Source of the DNA: Coriobacteriia bacterium
GTDB lineage: Bacteria > Actinomycetota > Coriobacteriia > Anaerosomatales > Anaerosomataceae
Direction: 5' to 3'
Assembly (NCBI GenBank): GCA_030652115.1
Contig: JAUSBK010000010.1
Coordinates: 62,001-126,000 of the forward strand
DNA: 64,000 bases
In this document: positions 63,378 through 64,000 of the stretch, piece after piece
Layout of the letters: every line of letters starts with the position of its first letter
How positions within the stretch are numbered: the first letter of the stretch is position 1
Translations under genes and position numbers: made by a program
The notes under the pieces: model-generated
The model's input: the letters and a program-made list of their open reading frames with translations, nothing else
Told to the model about the DNA's origin: nothing
Database searches by the model: none

Positions 63378-64000
63378 GCGGCATCACCGGCCTTGGCGAC
63401 CGCCGGAGCATTGCGTCCGCGGATCCTGGAAACGACCGACCGCACCCATCCGGCCAGCCCACGTGGCATGAACAGCATCACAAGGATGAGGACGATGCCG
63501 TGGATATCGCTCTCCCAGTCCTGCAGCCACTCGACCACGCCGCGAGGCAGCCCGGGGACGATGGCGTCCACATACGGCAGCAGCGTGAGCAGAACGGTTC
63601 CCGCGATCGCCCCGCCGAGCGACCCTGCCCCTCCGAGCGCAACCATCGTCACCAGCACGACCGAGTAGTGCAGGGTGAAGGTAGAGGGTGACACGAAACC
63701 CACGTAGTGGGCGTAGAGCACGCCTGCCAGCCCGCCGAGGGCCGCGGAAAGCACGAAGATCTGCACCTTCACGCGCACCGTGTCGATGCCGCAGGCCTGG
63801 GCACCCATCTCCGAGCCGTGGATCGCGCGCAGCGCGCGTCCGGGCCGGTGGCGGACGATGTTGGCCGCAAGCACCAACACCGCACAGGCCACACCCCAAA
63901 CGAGCAGGTACTTCGCGGCAGGTGTGTCCGCCACGAGCGGTCCGATGCCCGCCGGGGGGATGCCTCGAAGCCCGTTCGAACCGCCGGTGACAGCCTCGGT
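63374..64000 (-). CDS. livM: Branched-chain amino acid ABC transporter permease LivM, 5'-truncated
   Basis: Permease subunit, cut by the window edge: the frame stays open to base 64000 with VTGGSNGLRGIPP, typical for LivM, ahead of the GTG at 63934. Hydrophobic helices and the cytoplasmic loop motif ALRAIHGSEMGAQACGID are visible, then GGAGSLGGAIAGTVLL. The substrate-binding protein and LivH are expected beyond the edge. Confidence 0.93.
   Translation of the reverse strand, partial: TEAVTGGSNGLRGIPPAGIGPLVADTPAAKYLLVWGVACAVLVLAANIVRHRPGRALRAIHGSEMGAQACGIDTVRVKVQIFVLSAALGGLAGVLYAHYVGFVSPSTFTLHYSVVLVTMVALGGAGSLGGAIAGTVLLTLLPYVDAIVPGLPRGVVEWLQDWESDIHGIVLILVMLFMPRGLAGWVRSVVSRIRGRNAPAVAKAGDAA

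Overview
The window is a high-GC bacterial chromosome segment. It most resembles an anaerobic actinobacterium of the class Coriobacteriia or a near relative. This is an inference from gene content: RNase Y plus RNase J, SpoVS, a DapL-type lysine pathway, and the order lexA / LysM protein / nrdR. No rRNA or tRNA gene is present to confirm it. Apart from one block, this is ordinary, tightly packed housekeeping DNA.

Layout. 1-15.8 kb (+): translation and RNA genes (proS 3' part, rimP-nusA-ylxR-infB-rbfA-nrnA-truB-ribF, rpsO, pnp), an M16 peptidase, dapB and lysC. 16.0-25.2 kb (+): an accessory island that I read as an integron gene-cassette array with no integrase nearby. 25.3-39.8 kb (+): a PASTA Ser/Thr kinase, a GGDEF-EAL protein, dapA, rnj, uppP, ftsK, rodZ-like, yajQ, rimO, pgsA, cinA and thpR. 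39.8-45 kb (+): recA-recX under an SOS promoter, rny, a GHKL ATPase and spoVS. 45-53 kb (+): a PHP phosphoesterase, miaB, a MEMO/AMMECR1 fusion, miaA, dapF, dapL and hflX. 53-55.6 kb: lexA (-) facing a YneA-like SOS division inhibitor (+) across three SOS boxes, then nrdR, a small thioredoxin-fold protein and dut. 55.8-58.5 kb (+): two NCS2 nucleobase permeases. 59.2-64 kb (-): three small lineage genes, an aryl-CoA ligase (paaK-like) and livF-livG-livM of a branched-chain amino acid ABC importer.

The main discovery is the block 15985-25209. Six attC-like sites separate six cassettes, and all genes point the same way. In cassettes 1-3 the first nine bases (a GTTRRRY-type core) are the exact reverse complement of the nine bases that open the same cassette's own 3' attC. 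Cassettes 4 and 5 match at 8 of 9. Several attC sites fold into imperfect stems with extra bases on one arm only, as integron attC sites do. Cargo: a GNAT acetyltransferase; a PD-(D/E)XK nuclease-like protein; a 4.3 kb cassette with a translationally coupled three-gene operon (STAS-GHKL ATPase, phosphoribosyltransferase, HD plus OPRT-like fusion); a RibD-like deaminase fused to a PASTA domain; and two membrane proteins of unknown function. The three-gene operon looks like an uncharacterised signalling or anti-phage system and is the best candidate for an undescribed system here.

The core genes form coherent groups: translation and RNA turnover; the diaminopimelate/lysine branch (lysC, dapA, dapB, dapL, dapF) feeding cell-wall synthesis with uppP, ftsK and rodZ; and an SOS circuit in which LexA boxes control recA and the lexA/yneA pair.
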